A stretch of DNA of 34,605 bases from Bacillus sp. 123MFChir2 (GCF_000383235.1 NZ_KB910967.1:1-34605), one strand, 5' to 3'; shown: positions 7,595 through 16,170, counted from the first letter of the stretch. Translations and numbers: made by a program. The notes: generated by a model from the letters alone, not told the origin.

Positions 7595-8809
7595 TTGCAT
7601 TCATATACAGTATCTTCTTCGGGCGTTCAAACAAATAGAAGAAGTGTGTTTGCGTTATTAGCATTAGCAATTAGTGCATTCGGAATTGGGACAACTGAAT
7701 TTATTAGTGTCGGTTTGTTACCATCGATTTCGGAAGATTTACATGTTTCGGTTACAACAGCTGGTTTAACCGTTTCTTTATATGCGTTAGGGGTAGCTTT
7801 TGGAGCGCCTGTTTTAACGTCGTTAACAGCTAGTATGTCGCGAAAGACATTGTTAATGTGGATTATGATTGTTTTTATTGTCGGGAATGGAATTGCGTCG
7901 GTCGCAACAAGTTTTGCTGTATTACTTATCGCGAGGGTTGTATCTGCGTTTGCGCATGGCGTTTTTATGTCGATAGGATCGACAATTGCAGCTGCACTCG
8001 TACCAGAGAATAAACGTGCTAGTGCGATTGCATTCATGTTTACCGGTTTAACGGTTGCGACTATTACAGGTGTACCAATTGGAACATTTATTGGTCAACA
8101 GTTTGGATGGAGAGCATCGTTTATGGTGATTGTGGTAATTGGAATCGTTGCCTTCATCGCAAACAGTATGTTAATTCCTTCTAATTTTAAAAAAGGTACG
8201 TCTGTATCATTTCGTGATCAATTTAAACTGATCACAAATGGAAGGCTATTACTTGTTTTCATCATTACTGCATTAGGATATGGGGGGACATTCGTAACAT
8301 TTACGTATTTATCTCCGTTATTACAAGAGGTAACAGGATTTAAAGAAAGTACCGTTACAATCATTTTGTTAGTCTATGGAATTGCGATTGCGATTGGAAA
8401 TATGATTGGCGGGAAGCTATCCAATCATAATCCAATTCGTGCATTATTTTATATGTTTTTCATTCAAGCAATTGTCTTATTCGTACTGACATTTACAGCG
8501 CCATTTCAAGTAGCAGGGCTTATTACGATTATTCTCATGGGTCTATTCGCATTTATGAATGTTCCGGGGTTACAAGTGTATGTCGTTATATTGGCTGAAC
8601 GATTTGTACCGAGCGCTGTCGATGTTGCTTCAGCAATTAATATTGCAGCGTTTAACGCAGGAATTACTCTTGGGGCTTATTTAGGTGGTATTGTAACGAA
8701 CTCGTTAGGGCTCATTCATACAGCTTGGGTAGGCGGCATTATGGTAGGAGGCGCTGTTATTTTAACAGCTTGGAGTATGAAGTTAGAAGAAAGAGATCAA
8801 GTTAAATAA
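7595..8809 (+). CDS. MFS drug/metabolite efflux transporter (AraJ/YtbD type)
   Basis: A 404-residue, 12-helix major-facilitator protein. The N-terminus has FGIGTTEFISVGLLPSISED, typical of the AraJ/YdhP/YtbD group of DHA1 antiporters. The loop 2-3 motif appears as SLTASMSRKTLLM, and the VPIGTFIGQQFGWRASF motif C region is present. The TTG start at 7595 is chosen because AAGGAGGGG lies six bases before it and no ATG fits. It is the first gene of a two-gene unit with the aldo-keto reductase (14-base gap), controlled by the divergent HxlR regulator. Substrate unknown; export of a toxic carbonyl or aromatic compound is an inference from the neighbours. Confidence 0.9.
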   Translation: MHSYTVSSSGVQTNRRSVFALLALAISAFGIGTTEFISVGLLPSISEDLHVSVTTAGLTVSLYALGVAFGAPVLTSLTASMSRKTLLMWIMIVFIVGNGIASVATSFAVLLIARVVSAFAHGVFMSIGSTIAAALVPENKRASAIAFMFTGLTVATITGVPIGTFIGQQFGWRASFMVIVVIGIVAFIANSMLIPSNFKKGTSVSFRDQFKLITNGRLLLVFIITALGYGGTFVTFTYLSPLLQEVTGFKESTVTIILLVYGIAIAIGNMIGGKLSNHNPIRALFYMFFIQAIVLFVLTFTAPFQVAGLITIILMGLFAFMNVPGLQVYVVILAERFVPSAVDVASAINIAAFNAGITLGAYLGGIVTNSLGLIHTAWVGGIMVGGAVILTAWSMKLEERDQVK

Positions 8810-8823
8810 AGGAGAAACGTATA

Positions 8824-9663
8824 ATGAAAAATTTACAAAGTAAAACAGTATTGCATAATGGTGTAGAAATGCCTTGGTTCGGTTTAGGCGTATTTAAAGT
8901 AGAAGATGGGCCAGAACTTGTAGAGGCTGTAAAGGTAGCGATTAAAGAAGGATACCGTAGTATCGATACAGCTGCGATTTATGGAAATGAAAAAGCAGTG
9001 GGGGAAGGCATCCGTGCAGGTATAAAAGAAGCTGGTATTTCAAGAGAAGATTTATTTATCACTTCAAAAGTGTGGAACGCAGATCAAGGATATGAAACAA
9101 CAATCGCTGCATATGAAGAGAGTTTAAAAAAATTAGAACTAGATTATTTAGATTTATATCTCGTTCACTGGCCTGTAGAAGGAAAATATAAAGATACGTG
9201 GAGAGCGTTAGAAACACTTTACAAAAATGATCGTGTGCGTGCGATTGGCGTAAGTAATTTTCAAATCCATCACTTGCAAGATGTAATGAAAGATGCAGAA
9301 ATGAAACCGATGATTAACCAAGTGGAATATCACCCACGTTTAACACAAAAAGAACTACAAGCTTTCTGTAAAGAGCAAGGTATTCAAATGGAAGCATGGT
9401 CACCGCTTATGCAAGGTCAATTATTAGATAACGAAACATTACAAGAAATAGCCGATAAATATGGTAAAACAACAGCGCAAATTATTTTGCGTTGGGATTT
9501 ACAAAATGAAGTTGTAACAATTCCAAAATCAACGAAAGAACACCGTATTATTGCAAATGCTGATATATTTAATTTTGAACTAACAAAAGAAGATATGGAA
9601 AAAATCGATGCATTAAACGAAAATCACCGCGTTGGTCCAGATCCTGATAACTTCGATTTCTAA
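8824..9663 (+). CDS. ytbE: Aldo-keto reductase (YtbE-like)
   Basis: A 279-residue (beta/alpha)8 NADPH-dependent oxidoreductase of the AKR5 group. The catalytic tetrad is visible: Asp48 (SIDTA), Tyr53 (AIYGNE), Lys82 (TSKVW) and His115 (LVHWP). The family signatures GVSNFQIHHL and the NADPH-binding IPKSTKEHRI near the C-terminus are present. It reduces aldehydes and ketones to alcohols in the cytoplasm. It is cotranscribed with the MFS pump (RBS AAAGGAGAA) and ends at a strong terminator. Under an HxlR regulator the pair is probably a carbonyl or electrophile detoxification unit. Confidence 0.93.
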   Translation: MKNLQSKTVLHNGVEMPWFGLGVFKVEDGPELVEAVKVAIKEGYRSIDTAAIYGNEKAVGEGIRAGIKEAGISREDLFITSKVWNADQGYETTIAAYEESLKKLELDYLDLYLVHWPVEGKYKDTWRALETLYKNDRVRAIGVSNFQIHHLQDVMKDAEMKPMINQVEYHPRLTQKELQAFCKEQGIQMEAWSPLMQGQLLDNETLQEIADKYGKTTAQIILRWDLQNEVVTIPKSTKEHRIIANADIFNFELTKEDMEKIDALNENHRVGPDPDNFDF

Positions 9664-9674
9664 TGGAAAATAGT

Positions 9675-9706
9675 AAAAAGAGTGCAGTTTTTGCACTCTT
9701 TTTTTG
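9675..9706 (+). terminator. Rho-independent terminator after the aldo-keto reductase
   Basis: Arms AAAAAGAGTGCA (9675-9686) and TGCACTCTTTTT (9692-9703) form a perfect 12-bp stem with a 5-base loop and a T-tract. Confidence 0.9.
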
Positions 9707-9764
9707 TGCAGAAAAATATGTTCTAATTACATACGGAGTACTGCACACACCGGTATCAAGTTTC

Positions 9765-10253
9765 TTATTCATGAATAATTCCGATAGCCCTGCCGATCGT
9801 AATAAAAGTGAAACACCATAGAAATGCGCCGATAGCAGCGAATAACATATAAGTTTTCAGCTTCATTTTGCTAATCCCAGAAAGGTAACAGGTTATATGT
9901 CTGACGCCGGGAATGAAATACCCAAAAATAAGAGAATAGGGTCCATATTTCTCCATCCATTTTTCAACTTTAATTATTCTCTTTTCCTTCAAACCGATCC
10001 ATTTTCCATATTTCTCAATAACAGGACGACCTGCCTTTTTGCCGATCATGTAACTGATCAGCATACCCGATAGCGCTCCTACAAAACTGACTAAAATGGC
10101 AAGCTCGTAATTTAGGACATGAATATTCGTAAAGTAACCTACGACTGTCATCATGACTTCATCAGGGATTGGTAATCCGATAATTCCAAAAACAAGCATG
10201 AAAAAAATAGCGAGGTAACCATAGTCTGTTATAACTTGCTGTACTAATTCCAT
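9765..10253 (-). CDS. DedA-family membrane protein (YbfM-like)
   Basis: A 162-residue protein of the DedA/SNARE-associated family with about five membrane segments. It has the family elements FGIIGLPIPDEVMMTVVGYF, SYMIGKKAGRPVIEKYGKW and FGYFIPGVRHITCYLSGIS, the last carrying the conserved F-x-x-x-x-P-G-x-R motif. DedA proteins act as lipid scramblases or flippases (undecaprenyl phosphate or phosphatidylethanolamine). It overlaps pssA by 10 bases, and the B. subtilis counterpart ybfM also sits beside pssA, so a link to phosphatidylserine or phosphatidylethanolamine handling is likely. Confidence 0.88.
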   Translation of the reverse strand: MELVQQVITDYGYLAIFFMLVFGIIGLPIPDEVMMTVVGYFTNIHVLNYELAILVSFVGALSGMLISYMIGKKAGRPVIEKYGKWIGLKEKRIIKVEKWMEKYGPYSLIFGYFIPGVRHITCYLSGISKMKLKTYMLFAAIGAFLWCFTFITIGRAIGIIHE

Positions 10254-10777
10254 CTTTCAGACTCCAATTTTTCTGACATATGTTTTTTAAAATGGGGAAA
10301 TTTGATATTGCTCACCATTAAATAAGACAGTACGCATGTGCCAAGGGCTAGGAGAATTGGCTTATTCAAAAAGCATAAAATGACGAGACACATAGCCGCA
10401 AATGGAATTGGCATTCCGATAAACGCCGGGAGCTTGCTTTGTTGCACATTAAATCTAGCGAGTCGAAGCATTCCACAAATACTGTAAGCCAGTGCACATA
10501 GTATCCCGATAACCTGCAAATCATTTAAAGCGACACTATATGCAAGGATAGACGGAGCTACACCAAAGGTAACTAAATCCGCAAATGAGTCTAATTCTCT
10601 ACCTATCTCTGAAACAGAATCAAGTTTCCGAGCAACCATGCCATCAAAAAGATCAAATAACATACCTGTCATAATAAAAATTACTCCAAAATGAAAATCG
10701 TGAACGAAAACTGAGTAAATAGCCAGAAGTCCACAGGTGAAATTTGCTATTGTAATCATATTTGGTATATAACTCAT
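10244..10777 (-). CDS. pssA: CDP-diacylglycerol--serine O-phosphatidyltransferase
   Basis: A 177-residue membrane enzyme that makes phosphatidylserine from CDP-diacylglycerol and L-serine. The CDP-alcohol phosphatidyltransferase signature D-G-x2-A-R-x8-G-x3-D-x3-D is complete (D45, G46, A49, R50, G59, D63, D67, in DGMVARKLDSVSEIGRELDS). About six hydrophobic segments follow. Length matches the B. subtilis enzyme. It follows a MarR regulator gene and overlaps the DedA gene. Phosphatidylserine decarboxylase (psd), which completes the B. subtilis cluster, is absent here. Confidence 0.93.
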   Translation of the reverse strand: MSYIPNMITIANFTCGLLAIYSVFVHDFHFGVIFIMTGMLFDLFDGMVARKLDSVSEIGRELDSFADLVTFGVAPSILAYSVALNDLQVIGILCALAYSICGMLRLARFNVQQSKLPAFIGMPIPFAAMCLVILCFLNKPILLALGTCVLSYLMVSNIKFPHFKKHMSEKLESERWN

Positions 10778-10849
10778 AATATGCTTTTCCCACTTTCAAC
10801 GAACTAAGTTATGTTTCAAAAAAGTTAATGAACATATGTAACTGTATTC

Positions 10850-11305
10850 CTATTTGGGCTCAATGTTCTTCTTTTTTTCTTCCCGTATAATTTGATTTAT
10901 TTTAAGTAAGGTATTAGTCATTTGCTGCAAGGCTTCGATATCAATTTTAGAGAAGTATTTCTCAATCAGTAAATCATCTAGCTGAGACCACCGTTCTATA
11001 TAATTGCTACCATTAGGACCAAGTGTAAGGAAATACTCACGTTTATTGTTAGGATTGACTTGTTTCGAAATCATATTATGCTTTTCCAATTTAGATAAAA
11101 CTTGGCTGACAGCACTTTTGGAGATATTAAAGGTGGTCGCAATGTTGTTTGCTGTAGTGTTTTGATTTGAATTAATATAGAAGATCATGCTCTCTTGCTG
11201 TCCTGTAAGACCAAACTCATCCTTTAACTCATGAGATAGTAAAATGTAGAATTCATTGTAGGCTCGGTTCATTTCGTTAATTACTTCTTTATAAGACCTA
11301 GTCAT
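10850..11305 (-). CDS. MarR-family transcriptional regulator
   Basis: A winged-helix regulator of 151 residues beginning MTRSYKEVINEMNRAYNEFY. The recognition helix region is TTANNIATTFNISKSAVSQV, and the wing contains NPNNKREYFLTLGPNG (the N-K-R-x-x-x-L-T-x-x-G motif). The start at 11305 is chosen because TTGGAGG lies eight bases upstream; an ATG 11 codons earlier has no ribosome binding site. It is the first gene of a likely marR-pssA-dedA operon (72-base gap to pssA), so it may control membrane lipid synthesis. The perfect palindrome upstream is the likely autoregulatory operator. Ligand unknown. Confidence 0.88.
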   Translation of the reverse strand: MTRSYKEVINEMNRAYNEFYILLSHELKDEFGLTGQQESMIFYINSNQNTTANNIATTFNISKSAVSQVLSKLEKHNMISKQVNPNNKREYFLTLGPNGSNYIERWSQLDDLLIEKYFSKIDIEALQQMTNTLLKINQIIREEKKKNIEPK

Positions 11306-11375
11306 AGTATTCTGCCTCCAATCTTTCTGTTGTTGCATTGTACGCTATTTTTTCGTTTCAATACATAGTTTAGTT

Positions 11376-11397
11376 TAGTTAACTTAACTATATTATA
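11376..11397 (-). promoter_or_regulatory. MarR operator palindrome overlapping the promoter
   Basis: TAGTTAACTTAACTA (11376-11390) is a perfect inverted repeat with 7-base arms and a central C. On the minus strand a TATAAT hexamer (11397-11392) sits directly before it, so the palindrome covers the likely transcription start of the MarR gene. Confidence 0.7.
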
Positions 11398-12196
11398 GCT
11401 TTATGTTAGTGTAAAGGAAAACATATCTCAATCCTTTAATTACAAACTCTTTTTCGTAACACATAAAAAGTTCCAATATCACAGCTGTATTTGCAAGAAT
11501 CTCTTGAAATTCATAAGGTACACCTTTTATTTGAAACAATTGGTGATTCATATAGTTCCTTTTATTTGAATGTTAGAATTTTGTAACGTTTCTGCAATCA
11601 TTTTGAAAGATTTTTAAGTTAAGATAACTATAGATGAACGCACTCATGTTGTCTTTAGCATGTCGTGAGCAAACTACAAGGGGCGATATGGCATGCCCAT
11701 CAAGTTAGGATTTTGAAGCTCTTTAAATCCCTAGTCGAAAAGTTTTGTATAGAAGTTCATCTTATTTTTGATTTGGGAGAGCAATGGAAACTTAATTAGA
11801 TGGTAACGAAGAACACTAACAAATCGTAGGAAATATATACTAAGGGATGTAAATGATTTTAAGGAAATACGTAATTAAGATTTTGTTTAGGATATTTTTT
11901 TATAGCATACTAGGGAAAATATGAGATAAAAATCACCATGAACCTTTGTTTTTCGCAAAAAAATTCTTAATGAATAAAAAATCATTTTTTCCACTTCCAA
12001 GCCAGTCCCTAGTGTATGTTTTTTACGAGATGTTAGTGGCACATATAACCGAACAGATAGAGGATTTAAGGATACATTTAAATAACTAAAGAATAAGAGA
12101 TTATGCACAAAATAAGAGCTGAAAGGTTCTTTTTTTATGCATATTTTTTGGTGCAGTTCAAAATTTCGTTATAGTGGGTGTCTCAACATAATAAAA
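11391..12196. other. Gene-free interval
   Basis: About 800 bases with no convincing gene. The open frames here lack ribosome binding sites and protein-like composition. It contains one dispersed repeat copy (11680-11715). TTTTGAAAGATTTTTAAGTT near 11602, followed by AAGATAAC, resembles the sequence at 3083-3110 (TTTGAAAGACATTTAAAGTA, then AGATAAG). Confidence 0.5.
11680..11715 (+). repeat. Dispersed ATCAAG-type intergenic repeat
   Basis: GGGGCGATATGGCATGCCCA followed by TCAAGTTAGGATTTTG. This is the CATGCCCATCAAGTTA subtype, shared in reverse with the copy near 16240 and related to 19936. Confidence 0.55.
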
Positions 12197-12226
12197 GAAA
12201 GAGCATATTTTGAAACATGCTCTTTC
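12197..12226. terminator. Hairpin terminator
   Basis: Perfect 10-bp stem GAAAGAGCAT / ATGCTCTTTC with a 10-base loop. It lies downstream of the broken sdaAB region on the minus strand. Confidence 0.6.
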
Positions 12227-12258
12227 ACTAAATAACAAACGTAAAAAGTACTTTAGAA

Positions 12259-12395
12259 TTATTCCTCAGGATATCGCTCTTTTACAAGTTCTTCGAGGTT
12301 ATTACTTTTTTGATTTCTTCTGATGATAACCAGGCACTATATATTGTTCCATTCTTGTTGGTTAAACATATGGTAAATTCTTTATTATGTAGTTC
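12259..12395 (-). pseudogene. Frameshifted C-terminal fragment of an unidentified small protein
   Basis: On the minus strand a frame reads KEELHNKEFTICLTNKNGTI, then YSAWLSSEEIKKVI. After a one-base slip it continues NLEELVKERYPEE and stops at 12259. The composition is protein-like, and joining the two frames gives a sensible C-terminus. It overlaps the tail of the broken sdaAB and has no visible start. Family not recognised. Confidence 0.35.
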
Positions 12396-13047
12396 CTCTT
12401 TAAGGCTAGTGTTTGATAAATCTTTGGTAATCCTTTAATTTCCTCAATTACTTCATGATTTAATAGTTCCTCAGTTTCAATCACCAATAGAGATATTTTT
12501 CCTTTTACGATACACGTATCATATTAATATTAATTTTACGTCTTGCTAATATAGAAGCTACAGACGAAATTGTACCAAAATGATCATTGTTCATAATAAG
12601 AAGAGCTGATCTTGTTTCATTTAACTTCAAATCAAAACCGTTAATCTCAATAATTTTGATTTTCCCCCAACCAATCGAACAAGCAATCATCTCAATTTTA
12701 TCTTCACCTTTGTATAAAGTAATCTTTACTGTATTGGGATAAAACGGTTTTGCAATCTCTTCTATACAATTAACTGTAATTCCTCTCTCTGTTGCAATTG
12801 TAAGGGCATTAGAGAATAGTGAGTCCTCCATTTCAAATCCTAAAATACCACCAACAATTGCTACGTCGGCTCCAACAGTGCAATTCATTTTTTTGAATGC
12901 TCCATATAAAGAAATTTTAATTTTTTCTGGGTCTTTTAAAAATAGATGACGAACAATATGTCCTATCTTTGTTGTTTCTACTCCATAAGCACTAGGTGTT
13001 CCAATAGTAATAGGACCAATAATATCAAATACTGATTTATATTTCAT
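12362..13047 (-). pseudogene. sdaAB: L-serine dehydratase beta subunit, frameshifted
   Basis: The first frame (180 codons) reads MKYKSVFDIIGPITIGTPSA, then the beta-chain features HLFLKDPEKIKISLYGAFKK and an ACT-like C-terminal part (HFGTISSVASILARRKINI). It stops at 12505 after NMIRVS. A different frame continues GKISLLVIETEELLNHEVIE, EIKGLPKIYQTL, which is the expected SdaAB C-terminus. Intact Bacillus SdaAB is about 220 residues. The gene lacks a good ribosome binding site, and its partner sdaAA, which holds the iron-sulfur catalytic subunit, is absent. It is almost certainly non-functional in serine deamination. Confidence 0.8.
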
Positions 13048-13299
13048 AACTGAAAGGTAATGAAAATACGGATTATAATAAGCGATCCATCCTTTTATTA
13101 AGATATCTATTCAATATAAAGAGTTTTTTGATATTTTTAACAATAATTTTTAATAAAAAGATGTATTGATTTATTTGTCATTATTGAAGGTGAACGATCA
13201 TGTTTATTTAAAAAATCAGTAAATAGAGAATGTAATTTGTTAGGTAGTTATGCCTTATTTACAATTACACTAGAAATCCTGTAGAATATTTTATAAATA

Positions 13300-13334
13300 A
13301 AGCCCATGGGAATTTTTTAATTCCCTGGGCTTTC
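13300..13334. terminator. Bidirectional terminator overlapping the transporter stop
   Basis: AAAGCCCATGGGAATT and AATTCCCTGGGCTTT pair with a single unpaired A around TTTT, and TTTCATTTTT follows on the plus strand. The stem includes the last codons and stop of the EamA gene. It ends the ALAS-like/EamA transcription unit. Confidence 0.75.
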
Positions 13335-14228
13335 ATTTTTCGTAACATTCCGAGTCCTGTATGGTAAGCGAAATCCTAGTGCAATTGCTGCTCCAATGCA
13401 ACTAAATAAACATCCGAACAGTAAATAGAGAGTAGGTGTAGAATCTCCAATCGCAACAGAGGCAACCCCACCTATTGCCGGAAAGAGTGCCACCATATAA
13501 CTACTAACTGATGCACCGATTCGTTCTACTAGCTTGAGGTAGAACATCCATGCCCCAAAGGAAGCAAATACAGTTAAAAATGCCAAAGCTCCAAGATAGG
13601 AAACGGACGTTGGTAGTGTAAAGTTCTGTTCCTGAAAGGTACAAACAGCAAGTAAAAGTATCGAAGCCACAACAAAGCCAACACTATTCGAATAAACCGC
13701 ATTAATACCACGTCGTGCATTTTGGGCGGAAGCTGCATCACCAATAGCTGTAAGTATAGTTCCAATCAATGCAAGGCCTATTCCTTTTAAATCACTTGTA
13801 CTAGAGCCCTTTATTAGTAATGGATAAACCAATATAGAAACACCCGTAATACCGACTATTCCCCCTATTAGAATTCGGGGATGAAGACGCTCACCTAGAA
13901 ATATACGAAGTGCAATCGGTGTCAGAACTGTCTTCAGTGAAAACAGCAGCGTTACTAGTGCGGCAGAAATCCAAATTGTCGCGTAGTATAAACACAAGTA
14001 GCTTAGAGCTAAGTTACATACCCCAAAAGTAACAAGGGGGAAAACATCTTTACGAGAAGGCCTACCATTAGGACGTACCACGCACATGAGGACAATAAAC
14101 ATTAGTGCAGCCCCCATCAAGCGATAGGTCAATGACAATTCAAGACTTACAGGTGTACCTTGTATTTTTACTACAATAAAGTTTAATCCCCAAACTATTA
14201 AGCAGAAGATATACATAAAAGCTGTCAT
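13317..14228 (-). CDS. EamA-family (DMT) exporter coupled to the ALAS-like gene
   Basis: A 303-residue protein with ten hydrophobic segments arranged as two EamA repeats. The first begins [20 protein letters not shown] (W-G-x-N-F motif); the second starts near [20 protein letters not shown]. The EamA landmark FLGERLHPR closes the first half. DMT proteins of this type export amino acids and small metabolites. The ATG overlaps the ALAS-like stop by four bases (ATGA), so the two are translationally coupled and the natural inference is that it exports that enzyme's product. By eye the pair is somewhat richer in G+C than its neighbours, which fits acquisition. Confidence 0.9.
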   Translation of the reverse strand: MTAFMYIFCLIVWGLNFIVVKIQGTPVSLELSLTYRLMGAALMFIVLMCVVRPNGRPSRKDVFPLVTFGVCNLALSYLCLYYATIWISAALVTLLFSLKTVLTPIALRIFLGERLHPRILIGGIVGITGVSILVYPLLIKGSSTSDLKGIGLALIGTILTAIGDAASAQNARRGINAVYSNSVGFVVASILLLAVCTFQEQNFTLPTSVSYLGALAFLTVFASFGAWMFYLKLVERIGASVSSYMVALFPAIGGVASVAIGDSTPTLYLLFGCLFSCIGAAIALGFRLPYRTRNVTKNESPGN

Positions 14229-15457
14229 ACATGTATCACGTCGTTCTCCTGTGCGAAAGGAATATCGAAATAATTAAAAACTTCTGTTAATGCAACAGCC
14301 AGTTGCGTTATCTGTTCCTCAGTATGATTCGGTGTAACGTTAACCCGGAAGCGTTCTGTGCCGACAGGAACCGTTGGTGAATTAATAGGTTGCAGATAGA
14401 CGTGATGTTGTTCAAGGAGACGTTGGGCAGCAGCTTTACATTTTTTTGCATCACCAATCAGTACAGGGAGAATATGCGTTTCACTTGAGTCCATTATCGG
14501 AATATTTGCTTGAGCAAGTGCCTCTCTTAACATGCTAGTTTTTTGGTGTAGAGCATTCCGCTCGTTATCTGAAGATTTTAAGTGCTCAACGCTAGCATGA
14601 CAGGCCGCAACAACAGCTGGTGGTAAAGATGTTGTAAAAATAAAACCGGACGCAAAAGAACGAACAGCGTCAATTAGTAGTGATGAAGCTGCAATGTATC
14701 CCCCGATTACTCCAATACCTTTTGCCATTGTTCCTTGAATAAAGTCCAATCGATCCACAAGACCTAGTTCAGCAGCTATTCCTGCTCCGCGAGGACCGTA
14801 CATACCGATTGCATGTACTTCATCAAGAAATGTTAAAGCGTTATATTTATCTGCAAGATCCGCAATTTTCTGAATCGGTGAAATATCGCCATCCATTGAG
14901 TATACTGATTCAAACACAATAATTTTTGCTCGATCATGTGGTTGAGCTGCAAGTAACTCTTCCAAATGGTTAACGTCATTATGTCTAAATATCGCTCGTT
15001 CGACTTGAGTGCTACGTATACCATTAATAATTGAAGCGTGATTTCGTTCGTCAGAAAATACTATGCAATTTGGAAATAGACGAAGTAAACATTGTAATGT
15101 TGCATCATTCGAGCCATATCCTGTAGGAAAAACTAATGCGGCTTCTTTACCATGCCATTCCGCAAGTGAAGATTCAAGTGCAGCGTAATGATAATGTGTA
15201 CCACCTATATTTCGAGATCCGCCTGAACCAGCACCAAATGCTCGAATTGCATCATGCATTGCTTCGGTAACTACTGGGTGCTGAGACATTCCTAGATAGT
15301 CATTGCTGCACCAAACGACAACTGGTTGCCCATCTTTCTGGCCATTCAATTGTGCTAAAGGATATTGGCCACGCATCCGATTAATTGTAACAAATTCTCG
15401 ATATTGTCCGCTTTCTTTCAAAGATTCGAGCTTATTTTCAATAATTTTTGCATACAT
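14225..15457 (-). CDS. 5-aminolevulinate synthase-like PLP enzyme (alpha-oxoamine synthase)
   Basis: A 410-residue fold-type I PLP enzyme that condenses an amino acid with an acyl-CoA, releasing CO2. It follows the ALAS pattern end to end: [94 protein letters not shown] and [17 protein letters not shown]. Likely residues are Arg20 and Asn83 (succinyl-CoA carboxylate), His140, Asp212, His215, Lys246 (PLP Schiff base) and Thr362. Two departures from canonical ALAS: Ser81 where ALAS has Thr in the glycine-specificity loop, and AKGIG around the PLP lysine instead of AKAFG. Bacillus makes ALA by the C5 route, so this is not a housekeeping haem gene. RBS TTGGAGG. It could make ALA itself or a serine-derived analogue. 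Confidence 0.88.
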   Translation of the reverse strand: MYAKIIENKLESLKESGQYREFVTINRMRGQYPLAQLNGQKDGQPVVVWCSNDYLGMSQHPVVTEAMHDAIRAFGAGSGGSRNIGGTHYHYAALESSLAEWHGKEAALVFPTGYGSNDATLQCLLRLFPNCIVFSDERNHASIINGIRSTQVERAIFRHNDVNHLEELLAAQPHDRAKIIVFESVYSMDGDISPIQKIADLADKYNALTFLDEVHAIGMYGPRGAGIAAELGLVDRLDFIQGTMAKGIGVIGGYIAASSLLIDAVRSFASGFIFTTSLPPAVVAACHASVEHLKSSDNERNALHQKTSMLREALAQANIPIMDSSETHILPVLIGDAKKCKAAAQRLLEQHHVYLQPINSPTVPVGTERFRVNVTPNHTEEQITQLAVALTEVFNYFDIPFAQENDVIHV

Positions 15458-15581
15458 GACTTTTCCTCCAATTATAGTTATAGTTTACAGTTCATCCAGT
15501 TTAATATTTTTTCATAAAAATTAAGGAAAACTCTTAAATAATTGTTTTTTATTATATCGAGAAAATATAATAAAACTAAAC

Positions 15582-15621
15582 AAAAAACAAAATTATGCAT
15601 ATTTTTATAATTTTGTTTTTT
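15582..15621. terminator. A/T-only stem-loop upstream of the ALAS-like gene
   Basis: AAAAAACAAAATTAT (15582-15596) and ATAATTTTGTTTTTT (15607-15621) form a perfect 15-bp stem with a 10-base loop, about 125 bases upstream of the ALAS-like start codon. It could be an old terminator or part of a long 5' leader. Confidence 0.5.
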
Positions 15622-15888
15622 AAAAATTCAAATTTCTTTAAGTCGATATAATTAATTCTAAATAAATAATAACAATTTTTTGAAATTAAAACCATATTTT
15701 AGAATTTTATCAACAAAAAACAGATAATTATTATTAAAAAATGGTCATATTAAGCTAAATATTATAAGTAAAGACTAGTTTCCTCTAAAAGAATCATTGT
15801 AATGATTTGCGAAATCCATATAAAACAATACCTTTAGAACAAAATATAAATATAATTTTCTTATTTTTTATCAATATAACTTTTTAGA

Positions 15889-15904
15889 ATTCTGTTGCAA
15901 AGTT
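15889..15904 (+). repeat. IS6-family-like terminal inverted repeat remnant
   Basis: ATTCTGTTGCAAAGTT closely resembles the IS6-family (IS257/IS240-type) end GGTTCTGTTGCAAAGTT. No transposase coding follows, so at most this is a solo end. Confidence 0.3.
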
Positions 15905-15985
15905 GATTAAAATCAAATTAGATAAGCGATTTGAGAATACTTATTATGCAACTATAAATAAATCTCTTAATTCATTGCACATCGA

Positions 15986-16020
15986 AAAACAGGAGTCTAG
16001 TTTATGACTTCTGTTTTATT
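15986..16020. terminator. Hairpin terminator without an adjacent gene
   Basis: AAAACAGGAGTC (15986-15997) pairs with GACTTCTGTTTT (16006-16017; one G-T pair), followed by ATTTG. No gene precedes it on the plus strand. Confidence 0.6.
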
Positions 16021-16117
16021 TGTATAAGGCATGGTCGGTTGCGATCCCTTTCAAGGTACATGAAGCATGACGAATACTTTGAAATCCTGCGAATTTGGCA
16101 AAATGCCTTTTTAGGGG

Positions 16118-16165
16118 GAGCACGCCATCGCTATCAAGTAAGATTTTGCATTATCCATAAAGCAA
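16118..16165 (+). repeat. Dispersed ATCAAG-type intergenic repeat
   Basis: GCACGCCATCGCTATCAAGT then AAGATTTTGCATTATCC. It parallels the copies at 5253 and 6731 (CTATCAAGCTAATATTTTGG, ATTATCC) with several differences and, like 6731, is followed by a hairpin. Confidence 0.6.
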
Positions 16166-16170
16166 AAAAG

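Noticed and set aside
7441-7638. 65-residue plus-strand frame before the MFS gene
   Set aside because: It overlaps the promoter and operator region and the MFS start and has no ribosome binding site.
11887-12108. 73-residue minus-strand open frame in the gene-free interval
   Set aside because: No ribosome binding site, low-complexity hydrophobic and basic mix, no family resemblance.
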